A DNA stretch of 64,000 nt from Streptomyces qinglanensis (GTDB taxonomy: Bacteria; Actinomycetota; Actinomycetes; Streptomycetales; Streptomycetaceae). Both the position numbers and the translations under genes were made by a program. Positions 9,172-17,479 of this stretch are shown here, piece by piece. Each line of letters starts with the position of its first letter. Positions within the stretch are counted from its first letter, which is position 1. Location: contig NZ_FOGO01000006.1 in assembly GCF_900111245.1 (NCBI RefSeq), positions 124,001 to 188,000 of the forward strand. Direction: 5' to 3'. The notes below the pieces were generated by a model that saw nothing but the letters and a program-made list of their open reading frames with translations, searched no databases and was not told where the DNA came from.

Positions 9172-9873
9172 ATGACAGTCCGTGCGAACAGCCCGCGTGC
9201 GCGGTACCGGGAGCAGACCCGCTCGGAGATCAAGGACGTGGCCGTACGACAGCTCGCGGCCGGGGGCATCGAGGGCGTGGCGCTCCTACGGATCGCGAAG
9301 GAGATCGGGCTGTCCGGCCCGGCGCTCTACCGCTACTTCGCCAGCCGTGACGACCTGCTGGCGGAGCTGGTCCTCGACGCCTACGAGGGCGCGGCCGCAG
9401 CCGTCCACGCCGTGGACACCGAAGACGGTGGGCGGGCCGCTCTGCACGCCCTGACTCACGCCTACCGGGAGTGGGCCGTGGCGCAGCCGCATCTGTACCT
9501 GCTCATTCAGGGCACCCCGGTGGCGGGCTTCACCGCTCCGACCGACACCGTACTGAAGGCACGCTCCGTCCTGGGGCCCTTCCTGTCCGTCTTCGCCCAG
9601 GGCCGGCCACTGGTCCGCGTGGACCCGCTCGTAGCGCAGCTTCGGACCTGGTTGCGCGAGGAACCCGAGGTGGCGGCCTGGGTCGAGCAGTGGACGGGGC
9701 AGACCGGCACCGTCGCGGACGTCGCGCTGACCGGGGCCGTGATGACCTGGCCCCAGATGCACGGCACGGTCAGCCTGGAGATCACCGGCCAGTTCGACGG
9801 CATGGGACACGACCCCGCGACCATGCTCGACATCCAGACGGCGATCCTGGCCGACACCTTCCAGCTGCCCTGA
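9172..9873 (+). CDS. TetR-family transcriptional regulator
   Basis: A 233-residue regulator with the TetR N-terminal helix-turn-helix around residues 35-60 (LLRIAKEIGLSGPALYRYFASRDDLL). The C-terminal ligand domain is of the WHG/TetR_C type. The ATG at 9172 has GGAGG at 9161-9165, a better spacing than the upstream in-frame GTG at 9151. It follows the terminator of the epimerase-like gene on the same strand. The likely target is its own promoter or the palindrome near 8000, but no direct evidence links it to a ligand. Confidence 0.85.
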   Translation: MTVRANSPRARYREQTRSEIKDVAVRQLAAGGIEGVALLRIAKEIGLSGPALYRYFASRDDLLAELVLDAYEGAAAAVHAVDTEDGGRAALHALTHAYREWAVAQPHLYLLIQGTPVAGFTAPTDTVLKARSVLGPFLSVFAQGRPLVRVDPLVAQLRTWLREEPEVAAWVEQWTGQTGTVADVALTGAVMTWPQMHGTVSLEITGQFDGMGHDPATMLDIQTAILADTFQLP

Positions 9874-9945
9874 CCGCCGAGAGACCCTTCCCGCACTGCT
9901 CCCGTGTCACCGCACCGGTCGCTGCGCTCGATTCGGCCGGACCGC

Positions 9946-10746
9946 TCAGTCCAGCGCCGCGCGCAGCCGGGTGAGGTCTTGCGGCGACATGTGCGGGCTG
10001 TAGCTGTCGAAGAGCGCCTGGCGGCCCAGGCGCGCGGCGCGGGCTCCGTCCCGGCTGCCGAGGGCCTCGACGACGAGCCGGTGGTGGCGGGTCGAGCGGT
10101 GCATCCGGTCGGCCGCGCCCCCTTCGTCCCGCGCGTGCTGCAGCGTGCTCTCGATGGCGTCCACGACGGCGTCGTGGACGGCACGGGCGCACAGGGCGAG
10201 CAGCGCGTTGCCGCTGGCCTCGGCGACGACCCGGTGGAATCCGGCGTCCGCCTGGCTGAAGGTGTGCGTGTCGGGCGGCGTGTTCCCGCTGCCGGCGGCC
10301 TGCGCGCAGTCCGCCATCCGGTCCACCAGTTCCGTCAGCCGCCGCAGGTCGTCGTCGGTGTGCAGCCGCGCCGCGAGGCGGTAGCTCTCCGCGTCCAGCA
10401 CCATCCGGAACTGGATCAGTTCGGCGGGTCCGGACAGATGGGACCGGGCCAGCCGCCCGAGGGCGTGGCTGAGGGTGTCGGGCGAGACGCCCAGCACCTC
10501 GGCGCCCAGCGGATCGCCGGGCCGCGAGCGGATCAGGCCCGCGGACTGGAGGACCCGCAGCGCTTCGCGGATGGTGGAGCGGCCCACCTCGAACTGGCGC
10601 ACCAGTTCGCGCTCCGCGGGCAGCCGGGAGCCGGGCGGCAGGTGCCCGGCGAGGATGCGCTCCTCGATCTGCTCGGCGACGCGCTGGTAGGCGCGCACCG
10701 GGCGCACCGGCTGGAATCCGGTCCGACCAGGGGGATCGACCGACAT
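9946..10746 (-). CDS. GntR-family regulator, FadR subfamily
   Basis: A 266-residue repressor-type protein. The winged helix is at about residues 20-80 (RLPAERELVRQFEVGRSTIREALR), followed by an all-helical FCD ligand domain with the Asp/His pattern (QADAGFHRVVAEASGN, later RMHRSTRHHRLVVEAL) that usually binds metal and carboxylate ligands. The ATG at 10746 is preceded by AAAGGG at a good distance; an in-frame GTG lies at 10752. It is divergent from the M20 hydrolase operon, and a perfect palindrome lies between them. It most likely controls that operon in response to a pathway carboxylate. Confidence 0.88.
   Translation of the reverse strand: MSVDPPGRTGFQPVRPVRAYQRVAEQIEERILAGHLPPGSRLPAERELVRQFEVGRSTIREALRVLQSAGLIRSRPGDPLGAEVLGVSPDTLSHALGRLARSHLSGPAELIQFRMVLDAESYRLAARLHTDDDLRRLTELVDRMADCAQAAGSGNTPPDTHTFSQADAGFHRVVAEASGNALLALCARAVHDAVVDAIESTLQHARDEGGAADRMHRSTRHHRLVVEALGSRDGARAARLGRQALFDSYSPHMSPQDLTRLRAALD
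10718..10731. promoter_or_regulatory. Possible second operator half-match inside the 5' end of the gntR gene
   Basis: CCGGTCCGACCAGG contains GGTC-N-GACC, the core of the strong palindrome at 10897. It may be an auxiliary site for autoregulation or a chance match in GC-rich coding sequence. Confidence 0.3.
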
Positions 10747-10855
10747 CGGCACCCTTTCTGACGCTCCTGCGAGCTCTCGACGCGCTCGTGGCGGGCTGCT
10801 TGCGGGCTGCTTGCACAGCCACGTGTGCTGATCCTGTGCCGTCCCGGCCGCCCCC

Positions 10856-10885
10856 TTGACCGGAACCGGGACACCCGAGCAGAGT
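10856..10885 (+). promoter_or_regulatory. Candidate promoter of the M20-ALDH-SDR-symporter operon
   Basis: TTGACC at 10856-10861 and CAGAGT at 10880-10885, with an 18-bp spacer, resemble a housekeeping actinomycete promoter. A start point near 10892 would put the palindromic operator at the beginning of the transcript. Confidence 0.5.
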
Positions 10886-10896
10886 ACGGACGATCA

Positions 10897-10911
10897 ACTG
10901 GTCTGACCAGT
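10897..10911. promoter_or_regulatory. Perfect palindrome, candidate FadR-type operator
   Basis: ACTGGTCTGACCAGT consists of two perfect 7-bp arms around one central base. It contains TGGTC-N-GACCA, the shape known for FadR-subfamily GntR operators. It lies between the gntR start and the M20 gene, just downstream of the candidate promoter, consistent with repression relieved by a pathway ligand. Confidence 0.7.
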
Positions 10912-10965
10912 CGCCTGGTCCCGGCGGACGGGATCGGGCGGCGGGGACAGGGACTTGGAGGGTCC

Positions 10966-12216
10966 ATGCATTCCGGTCCCGGCGAACAGCCGTGGGATTC
11001 CCTGCTCGACACCGAGGCGGCCGTCGCCTTCACCCAGGAACTGGTGCGGCTGCGCACCGTCAACTCCGAGGGCGCCGAGGCCGTCGAGAGACCGGCCGCC
11101 GACCTGGTCGCCGCACTGTTCACCCGGTTCGGCTGGGAGCACACCGTCACGGAGGTGGCCCCGGGCCGCCCGAATGTGGTCGCGACCGTCGAGGGCGGCG
11201 GGGGCCAGGGGCCCACGCTGATGTTCGAGGGGCATACCGACGTCGTGACCGAGGGCGATCCCGCCGACTGGAGCGTGGACCCCTACGGCGCCGAGATCCG
11301 CGACGGCCGGATGTGGGGCCGCGGTACGGCCGACATGAAGTCCGGTGTGGCGGCGATGATCTACGGGGTTCGGGCCCTTCAGCAGGCGGGCCCCTTCCCT
11401 GGGCGGATCGTGCTGGGCGTCATGGCCGACGAGGAGGGCATGATGCTCGGCGCCAAGGCGTTCGCGGCCTCCCCGGCGGCCGGCGAGGTGGACGGGGTCG
11501 TCGTCTGCGAACCGGAGGGGTACGAGGTGTGCACCTCGGCCCGCGGCGGCATCCGGCTGCGCCTGGACCTGACGGGCGTGATGGCGCACGGGGCGATGCC
11601 CCAGGAGGGCCGCAGCCCGATCGAGGCCGGGGCCCGGATCGTCGAGGCGCTCGGCACGGTACGGGAGTGGGCCGCCGTGCGCTTCGGCCGCCACCCGCAC
11701 GCCGGTTCGGTGACCGTCACGCCGACCGTGCTGCTGGGCGGCGACCCGGACCAGCTCAACGTCATCCCGGCGCACGGCATGGTCGGGGTGGATGTACGGA
11801 CGATCCCCGGCACCGACCACGCGGAGCTGATCGAGCGGATCCGCACGACGGCGGAGCAGGCGGCGGAGCCCTTCGGGGTGGCCGTGCGGCAGACCGTCGT
11901 GGACGACCGGCCCGCGGTCGAGACACCCGAGGACCATCCCGTGGTGCAGGGGTTGGTGGCCGCCCACACCCGGGTGCACGGCAGCGCGCCCGCGTTCGGC
12001 GCGGTGCCGGGAACCACCGACGGCACCATCCTCACCCGGGACGCCGGACTGCCCACCGTGGTCTACGGCCCGGGCGGCAAGTGGATCGCGCACCAGAAGG
12101 ACGAGTTCGTGGAGGTGCGCGAGATCGGCGAGTACGCCCGCGTCTACGCCGGGGCCGCCCACCACTTCCTCACCGGCTCCACCACGCCCGCGCCGGAAGG
12201 AGGTGCGGCGGCGTGA
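10966..12216 (+). CDS. M20-family metallohydrolase (ArgE/DapE/ACY1-like)
   Basis: A 416-residue zinc-dependent amidohydrolase or peptidase. The motifs are GHTDVV (H90, D92), the metal-bridging DMKSG (D123) and the catalytic DEEG (E156, E157). A dimerisation domain spans roughly residues 190-300, and a C-terminal His is in IAHQKDEF. Relatives remove acyl, carbamoyl or aminoacyl groups from small molecules. The ATG at 10966 has GGAGGG at 10957-10962. It is the first gene of the operon and overlaps the aldehyde dehydrogenase start (GTGA). In this setting it probably releases an amine or alcohol that the two downstream dehydrogenases oxidise. Confidence 0.85.
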   Translation: MHSGPGEQPWDSLLDTEAAVAFTQELVRLRTVNSEGAEAVERPAADLVAALFTRFGWEHTVTEVAPGRPNVVATVEGGGGQGPTLMFEGHTDVVTEGDPADWSVDPYGAEIRDGRMWGRGTADMKSGVAAMIYGVRALQQAGPFPGRIVLGVMADEEGMMLGAKAFAASPAAGEVDGVVVCEPEGYEVCTSARGGIRLRLDLTGVMAHGAMPQEGRSPIEAGARIVEALGTVREWAAVRFGRHPHAGSVTVTPTVLLGGDPDQLNVIPAHGMVGVDVRTIPGTDHAELIERIRTTAEQAAEPFGVAVRQTVVDDRPAVETPEDHPVVQGLVAAHTRVHGSAPAFGAVPGTTDGTILTRDAGLPTVVYGPGGKWIAHQKDEFVEVREIGEYARVYAGAAHHFLTGSTTPAPEGGAAA

Positions 12217-13664
12217 CGCTGTGGCAGGCCGAGGAGTTCCCCGACGGGCTGCCGATCGGCGAGAGCTGGGTGGCCACCGCGGACCAGCAGGTCGTGACGT
12301 TCCCCTACGACGGAAGCCCGGTGGCACAGGCCCCGGTCGGCTCCGTCGGCCAGGCCCGGCAGGCCGTCGGGCACGCGGCCGCGCTGCGCCGCGAGGCCGC
12401 CGCGCTGCCCACCCGGACCCGCCGGGCCGTGCTCGGCCGGGTGGCCGACGCGCTCGAAGCGGTCGCGCAGGGCATGGAGGACCTACTGGTCCTGGAGACG
12501 GGCAAGCCGCGGGCCGACTGCCGTACGGAGGTGGTCCGCGCCGTCGCCACCTGGCGGGCGGCGGCCGACGAGGTGGTGCACATCCACGGCGAGACGGTGC
12601 CGCTGGACGGGCTGCCGTCCGGAGACGGGATGACCGGCTTCTGGACGCGGCGGCCGGTCGGGGTGGTCGTCGGGATCGCCGGGTTCAACTACCCGATGAT
12701 GCTGGCCACCCACAAGATCGCGCCCGCACTGGCGGCCGGCTGCCCGGTGATCGTCAAACCGGCACCGGCGACCCCGCTGGCCACGCTGTGGCTGGTGAAC
12801 CTGGTGCGCGAGCTGCTGGTGGCCGAGGGCGCCCCGGCGGGCACGGTGCAACTGGTCACCGGCGATGCGGCCGTGGGGCGCGCGCTGACCACGCACGAGG
12901 CCGTCGCCGCGGTCTCCTTCACCGGGTCGGCGGCGGTCGGCCACCGCATCGCGAAGGACGCGGCGCCCCGCAAGGTGGTGCTCGAACTCGGCTCCAACGC
13001 CGCGCTGGTCGTGGCGGCGGACGCCGATCTCGACGCGGCGGCCGACGCGGTGGTGCGCGGCGGCTACTACGCCTCCGGGCAGGCGTGCATCGCGGTCCAG
13101 CGGGTGATCGCCGAAGCCCCGGTGGCGGCCGAACTGGAACGGCGGATCGCGGCACGGCTGGCGACCGTACCGGTCGGCGACCCACGCGCGGAGGGCACCC
13201 GGGTGGCCGCGCTGATCGACGAGGCCGCGACGGAGCGGGTGCTGGCGTGGCTGGAGGACGCCCGCGAGGCGGGAGCGCGGCTGGTCGCGGGCGGCGAGCG
13301 GGTGGGCCGCTGTCTGACTCCGGCGCTGCTGGCCGGGGTGCCGGACGGTCAGCCCGCCTGGGACGAGGAGATCTTCGGCCCTGTCGTCTGCCTGCGGTCG
13401 GTTCCGGACCTGGACGCGGCCTTCGCGGCGGTCGACGCGAGCCGCTACGGGCTGCACGCCGCGGTCTTCACCCGCCGTCTCGATGTCGCCTTCCGCGCGC
13501 TGGACGAACTGGACGTCGGCGGCGTGGTGATCAACGAGGTGCCCGGATACCGCTGCGACGTGGCGCCCTACGGCGGCGTCAAGGACTCCGGCATCGGGCG
13601 TGAGGGCCCGCGGTTCGCGATCGAGGAGCTGACAGTGACGAAGATGGCGGTGATCAGGCCGTGA
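12213..13664 (+). CDS. NAD(P)-dependent aldehyde dehydrogenase
   Basis: A 483-residue ALDH-superfamily enzyme. The cofactor region is GFNYPMMLATHKIAPAL and VIVKPAPATPL, followed by FTGSAAVG, the glutamate-bearing LELGSNAALVV and the catalytic cysteine in ASGQACIAVQR. The LGSNA form resembles lactaldehyde and phosphonoacetaldehyde dehydrogenase-like members rather than betaine aldehyde dehydrogenases. GTG is the start, overlapping the upstream stop, with GGAAGGAGG at 12195-12203 as ribosome-binding site. Its own stop overlaps the following SDR start. It presumably oxidises an aldehyde intermediate of the pathway to the acid. Confidence 0.88.
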   Translation: MTLWQAEEFPDGLPIGESWVATADQQVVTFPYDGSPVAQAPVGSVGQARQAVGHAAALRREAAALPTRTRRAVLGRVADALEAVAQGMEDLLVLETGKPRADCRTEVVRAVATWRAAADEVVHIHGETVPLDGLPSGDGMTGFWTRRPVGVVVGIAGFNYPMMLATHKIAPALAAGCPVIVKPAPATPLATLWLVNLVRELLVAEGAPAGTVQLVTGDAAVGRALTTHEAVAAVSFTGSAAVGHRIAKDAAPRKVVLELGSNAALVVAADADLDAAADAVVRGGYYASGQACIAVQRVIAEAPVAAELERRIAARLATVPVGDPRAEGTRVAALIDEAATERVLAWLEDAREAGARLVAGGERVGRCLTPALLAGVPDGQPAWDEEIFGPVVCLRSVPDLDAAFAAVDASRYGLHAAVFTRRLDVAFRALDELDVGGVVINEVPGYRCDVAPYGGVKDSGIGREGPRFAIEELTVTKMAVIRP

Positions 13665-14476
13665 GCGCCCGCCCGGAGAGCGGCCCGGGTGCCGAGGCGG
13701 ACGCGGTGGACTACGGGCGGCTGTTCCGGCTCGACGGACGGCGGATCGCCGTGGTCGGCGGCGCGAGCGGCATCGGCCGGGAGGCGGTACGCGCCCTGGT
13801 GGCGCACGGCGCCGATGTCGTGGTGGCCGACCGGGACGAGGCCGGAGCCGAGGAGACCGTGCGGCTGGCCGGTTCCGGCGCCCGCCCGTATCCGCTCGAC
13901 GTACTGGACGAGGAGGCGCTGACCCGGGCCGCGGCCGCATGGGGCCCGCTGGACGGGCTCGTGGTGACGGTCGGCGTCAACGTCCGCAAGCGGATCGCCG
14001 ACTACACGGTGGCCGACTTCGAGCGGGTGGTCGCGCTCAATCTGCGGGCCCACTTCTCGCTGGTGCGGGCCTGTGCCCCGGCGATGGCCGAACGCGGCGC
14101 CGGCTCGGTCGTCTCCCTCGCCTCCATGCGGGCCTTCCAGGTGGAGCCCGGCCAGGGGGTGTACGCGGCCTCCAAGGCGGGCCTGGTCCAACTGCTGCGG
14201 ACGGCGGCCGCGGAGTGGGGCCCGCAGGGTGTGCGGTTCAACGCGGTGGCGCCCGGCGTGGTGCGCACCCCGCTGACCGACCAGATCGCCGCCGACGCCG
14301 AGTGGTTCGACGCCTATGCGCGGGCCTCCGCGCTGCAGCGCTGGGCGCGGGCCGACGAGATCGCGGGCGCTGTGGTCTATCTGCTCTCGGACGCCGCCAC
14401 GTTCGTGACCGGCAGCGTGCTGACCGTGGACGGCGGCTGGACCGCCGTCGACGGACGGTACGACCCGGCAGTGTGA
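13661..14476 (+). CDS. Short-chain dehydrogenase/reductase
   Basis: A 271-residue classical SDR. The cofactor motif is GGASGIG, the active-site Ser is in SLASMRAF, the catalytic YxxxK is in YAASKAG, and the C-terminal GSVLTVDGGW is typical. The expected NNAG is replaced by TVGVNVRKR, an uncommon variant of that structural motif. It starts with a GTG overlapping the aldehyde dehydrogenase stop, so the three enzymes are translationally coupled. A role in alcohol/ketone interconversion next to the aldehyde dehydrogenase is inferred. Confidence 0.88.
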   Translation: MSARPESGPGAEADAVDYGRLFRLDGRRIAVVGGASGIGREAVRALVAHGADVVVADRDEAGAEETVRLAGSGARPYPLDVLDEEALTRAAAAWGPLDGLVVTVGVNVRKRIADYTVADFERVVALNLRAHFSLVRACAPAMAERGAGSVVSLASMRAFQVEPGQGVYAASKAGLVQLLRTAAAEWGPQGVRFNAVAPGVVRTPLTDQIAADAEWFDAYARASALQRWARADEIAGAVVYLLSDAATFVTGSVLTVDGGWTAVDGRYDPAV

Positions 14477-14518
14477 CCCCCGTGCCGTTACCAGCCGTCC
14501 ACCGAGGAGCACTCCGCC

Positions 14519-14821
14519 ATGTCCGAGCACCACCCCGTCCCCGAAGAGGAGGACCCCCTCGCGGGCCTCCCCCGAACCGGAGCCAGGCGCCCGGCGCTGT
14601 GGCTGCTGCTGATCCCCGCCGTGCTCTACTGCGCCGCCCCGCTGGTGGCGAACCGCATCGAACCCCGCGTGGCGGGGCTCCCCTTCCTGCTGTTCTGGAT
14701 CGTCGCGGCCACGGTGGTCAGCCCCCTGGTGATCTGGGCGGTCTCACGGCTCGACCCGGCCTTCGCCGAGGGTGCGGCCGAGCCCCTGCCGGTCGACGAC
14801 GAGGGAGGGCACCCGCGATGA
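14519..14821 (+). CDS. DUF3311 small membrane protein, symporter partner
   Basis: A 100-residue protein with two predicted membrane helices (around LWLLLIPAVLYCAAPLVA and LPFLLFWIVAATVVSPLVI) and acidic ends. This matches the DUF3311 family, almost always encoded just before a sodium:solute symporter and thought to be its accessory subunit. It starts 42 bp after the SDR, and its stop overlaps the symporter ATG. Function beyond association with the transporter is unknown. Confidence 0.82.
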   Translation: MSEHHPVPEEEDPLAGLPRTGARRPALWLLLIPAVLYCAAPLVANRIEPRVAGLPFLLFWIVAATVVSPLVIWAVSRLDPAFAEGAAEPLPVDDEGGHPR

Positions 14822-16377
14822 GCGGATCAGCCGCGACCGCCACGACGCTCTTCGGCCTCGCCATGGCCGCGACCCTCGCCATCGGGGTGCTCAGCGCCCG
14901 GGGGCGGGACAAGGGGATGGCCGAGTGGTCGGTCTCCAGCCGCGGCCTGGGCGTGCTGTTCATCTGGCTGCTGATGGCCGGCGAGACCTACACCAGCTTC
15001 TCCTTCCTGGGCACGGCCGGCTGGTCCTACTCGTTCGGGGTGCCGATCCTCTATCTGGTCGCCTATCTGACCACCGGCTTCGCCGTGGCGTACGTCGTGG
15101 GCCCGGCGCTGTGGACGTACGCGAGCCGGCACCGGCTGCTGTCCATAGCCGACATGGCCGAACACCGCTTCCGCTCCCGGCCCGTGGGAATACTGGTGGC
15201 GGTCACCGCGACCGTCTTCCTCGTCCCCTATGTGCAGGTGCAGATCCAGGGCATGGGCGTGGTGGTGAACGCCATGACCTACGGCAGCGTCGATCTGCAT
15301 GTCGCCGCCGTGGTCTCCTTCGTCGTCGCGGAGGCGTTCATCCTGGTCTCGGGGCTGCGCGGGTCCGCGTGGGTGAGCGTGCTCAAGGACGTGCTCGTCA
15401 TCCTGGCGGTGGTCTTCCTCGCGGTGTGGGTACCGCTGCACTACCTGGACGGATACGGCGACTTCATGACGCGGATGGTGCAGGAGAAGCCGGAGTGGCT
15501 GACGTTCCCGGGACATGAGTCCGGCGGGCTGAACGGGACCTGGTTCGTCTCCACCCTGCTGCTCAACGCGGTGACGATCTCCATCTTCCCCACCACCGTC
15601 GCCGGTTACCTCAGCGCCAAGAGCCCGAACGCGCTGCGCCGCAACGCCCTGCTGCTGCCCTGGTACCAGTTGCTGCTGTTCATCCCGATGATGGTCGGCG
15701 CCGTGGCGCTGTTCGCGCTTCCCACGCTCGACAACCCGGACCTGGCGCTGTTCCGGCTGGTGACCGACTCGCTTCCGGCGCCGGTCGTCGCGGTGATCGG
15801 CGTGGCCGGGGCGCTGTCGGCCATCGTGCCGATGAGCGTGTTCATGCTGGCGATCGGCACCCTGTGCGGGCGCACCCTGCTCGGCGGCGGCAACGGCTCC
15901 GACCCGCGCAGCCGCGCCCACCGGAACCGGGCGGCGGGCACGAGGGACGACGCGCCGGGCAGTGCACAGGACGTGCGGATCAAGCGGCTGTCCCAACTGG
16001 TGTGCTTCCTGGCCGGGCTCGTGGCCCTGCTGGGCGCGCTCTTCTTCCCGAACACCCTGGTGCAGCTGTCGGTCCTCTCCTACGAGGGGCTGGCCCAACT
16101 GGTACCGCTGGCCCTGCTCGCACTGTTCTGGCGGCGGCTGACCGCGGCGGCGGGAGTCGCGGGCACGCTGGTGGGCCTCGGCGTGGTGCTGCTGCTGTGG
16201 TGGACGGACAACGACCCCTGGCACGGGATCAACGGCGGGCTCCTGGGCCTGACGGCCAACCTGCTGGTGGCCGCCGCCCTCACCTACGCCCGGCCGCCGA
16301 CTTCCACGAGCGCACGGCCGCCCGGCCCGCACCAACAGCCCGGGCAGAACCCGTCGGACCGGGGAGAGACGGTGTGA
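14818..16377 (+). CDS. Sodium:solute symporter (SSS family)
   Basis: A 519-residue polytopic membrane protein with about 13 hydrophobic segments. It has features of the SSS family, such as GETYTSFSFLGTAGWSYSFG in the first part and LSVLSYEGLAQLVPLALLAL near the end. A short charged loop of about 35 residues (around residues 360-395) is rich in Arg, Ser and Gly. The ATG overlaps the DUF3311 stop. As the last gene of the operon it probably imports the substrate handled by the upstream hydrolase and dehydrogenases. The substrate class (carboxylate, amino acid or derivative) cannot be decided. Confidence 0.88.
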   Translation: MSGSAATATTLFGLAMAATLAIGVLSARGRDKGMAEWSVSSRGLGVLFIWLLMAGETYTSFSFLGTAGWSYSFGVPILYLVAYLTTGFAVAYVVGPALWTYASRHRLLSIADMAEHRFRSRPVGILVAVTATVFLVPYVQVQIQGMGVVVNAMTYGSVDLHVAAVVSFVVAEAFILVSGLRGSAWVSVLKDVLVILAVVFLAVWVPLHYLDGYGDFMTRMVQEKPEWLTFPGHESGGLNGTWFVSTLLLNAVTISIFPTTVAGYLSAKSPNALRRNALLLPWYQLLLFIPMMVGAVALFALPTLDNPDLALFRLVTDSLPAPVVAVIGVAGALSAIVPMSVFMLAIGTLCGRTLLGGGNGSDPRSRAHRNRAAGTRDDAPGSAQDVRIKRLSQLVCFLAGLVALLGALFFPNTLVQLSVLSYEGLAQLVPLALLALFWRRLTAAAGVAGTLVGLGVVLLLWWTDNDPWHGINGGLLGLTANLLVAAALTYARPPTSTSARPPGPHQQPGQNPSDRGETV

Positions 16378-16576
16378 ACGTGATCCGGCGCGGGACTTGG
16401 ACCGCCACCGCGAAGGCCGCGCCGGTGGCCGCCCGCACGCTTGAAGGCAAGGTGTCCGGGCCCTGTCCGGGCAGCGGCGGACCGGTGGGCCGGCCGCCGG
16501 GCCGACCGGGCCGTCCGTCGACCTGTGGGGTCCCTGCGGCGAGGCGACGCGGTACTCCTTGCCGCCTCCCCGGTCG

Positions 16577-17389
16577 TCACTCGGCCGGCTTGCGGAGGTC
16601 CCGGCGGATCCGGTCCACCTTCTCGGCGAAGCCCTCGATGTCGTAGTCCGCCGGCTGGTCGGCCTCGGCCGCGCTCTCGCCGCCGTCGCTGACCGTGGCG
16701 GCGGAGCCCCTGTCGTCCCAGGCGCAGACGGGGATGACCGCACCTTCCCCGCCCTCGGCGCGGGGCAGGACGAGGCACGTCAACGACTCTCCGGAACCGG
16801 CCGGGGTGAGATGGTGGCGCTTCGGCGGGGTGTCGGTGTCCGCGGCCGCCACCGCACCGTCGAGCATCTTGGCGGCGGAACTGCCGTCCTCGGCGGCGGT
16901 GGAGTTGTAGCCCATGAAGAGGTAGCGCTCGGCCCCGGACTCGGACGCGTACCAGCCCACGTACTGGCTGTCCCCCGGGTCGAGGTCCGGATTGCGGTAG
17001 TCGGGCTTGTCGCTGAGATCCTCCTCGAGGCTGAGCCGCCCGCCGTCGGCGGACCGCGGCAGGGACACGTGGTAACCGGTGCCCGAACCGCCCCCCGCGG
17101 AGTTCGAACCGCTGTGCTGGCGCGCCGCGTTGAGCAACGAGAAAGCGGCCAGCCCGCCGATGACCGCGAGCACGACACCCACCGCCTTCCATCCTCCACG
17201 GCTCTTCGGCGGCGGAGACGGTGGCCCGCCCCAGCCTCCGCCCCCCGGGTGTACCGGGTGGGCGGGGTGGGCGCGAAGGCTGCCGTACGGAAGCTGCGGC
17301 GCGGGCCCGTAGGGAGTACCCCCGGGCGGCACGTACGGGCCGGGCTGTGGCTGCTGCGGGTACGGCTGGGGCGGCGGAGGCGCGGTCAT
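16577..17389 (-). CDS. Membrane-anchored exported protein with proline-rich N-terminus
   Basis: I do not recognise a family for this 270-residue protein. The first 65 residues are Pro/Gln/Gly-rich and presumably cytoplasmic. One transmembrane helix follows at about residues 67-86 (WKAVGVVLAVIGGLAAFSLL). The extracellular part of about 180 residues contains two cysteines (in LTCLVL and VCAWDD) that could form a disulfide. This layout is common among streptomycete proteins of unknown function. It converges with the symporter operon and lies upstream of nothing on its own strand apart from a 90-bp gap to the ABC permease, so it is probably independently transcribed. Confidence 0.7.
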   Translation of the reverse strand: MTAPPPPQPYPQQPQPGPYVPPGGTPYGPAPQLPYGSLRAHPAHPVHPGGGGWGGPPSPPPKSRGGWKAVGVVLAVIGGLAAFSLLNAARQHSGSNSAGGGSGTGYHVSLPRSADGGRLSLEEDLSDKPDYRNPDLDPGDSQYVGWYASESGAERYLFMGYNSTAAEDGSSAAKMLDGAVAAADTDTPPKRHHLTPAGSGESLTCLVLPRAEGGEGAVIPVCAWDDRGSAATVSDGGESAAEADQPADYDIEGFAEKVDRIRRDLRKPAE

Positions 17390-17479
17390 GGTCGAAGATC
17401 GTACCCGTATGCGATTGTCCGATCGCGGGGAGTGCCGCTCCGGCCGCCTGCTGCCCGTGCCGGCGGTGGCCGACCAGGG

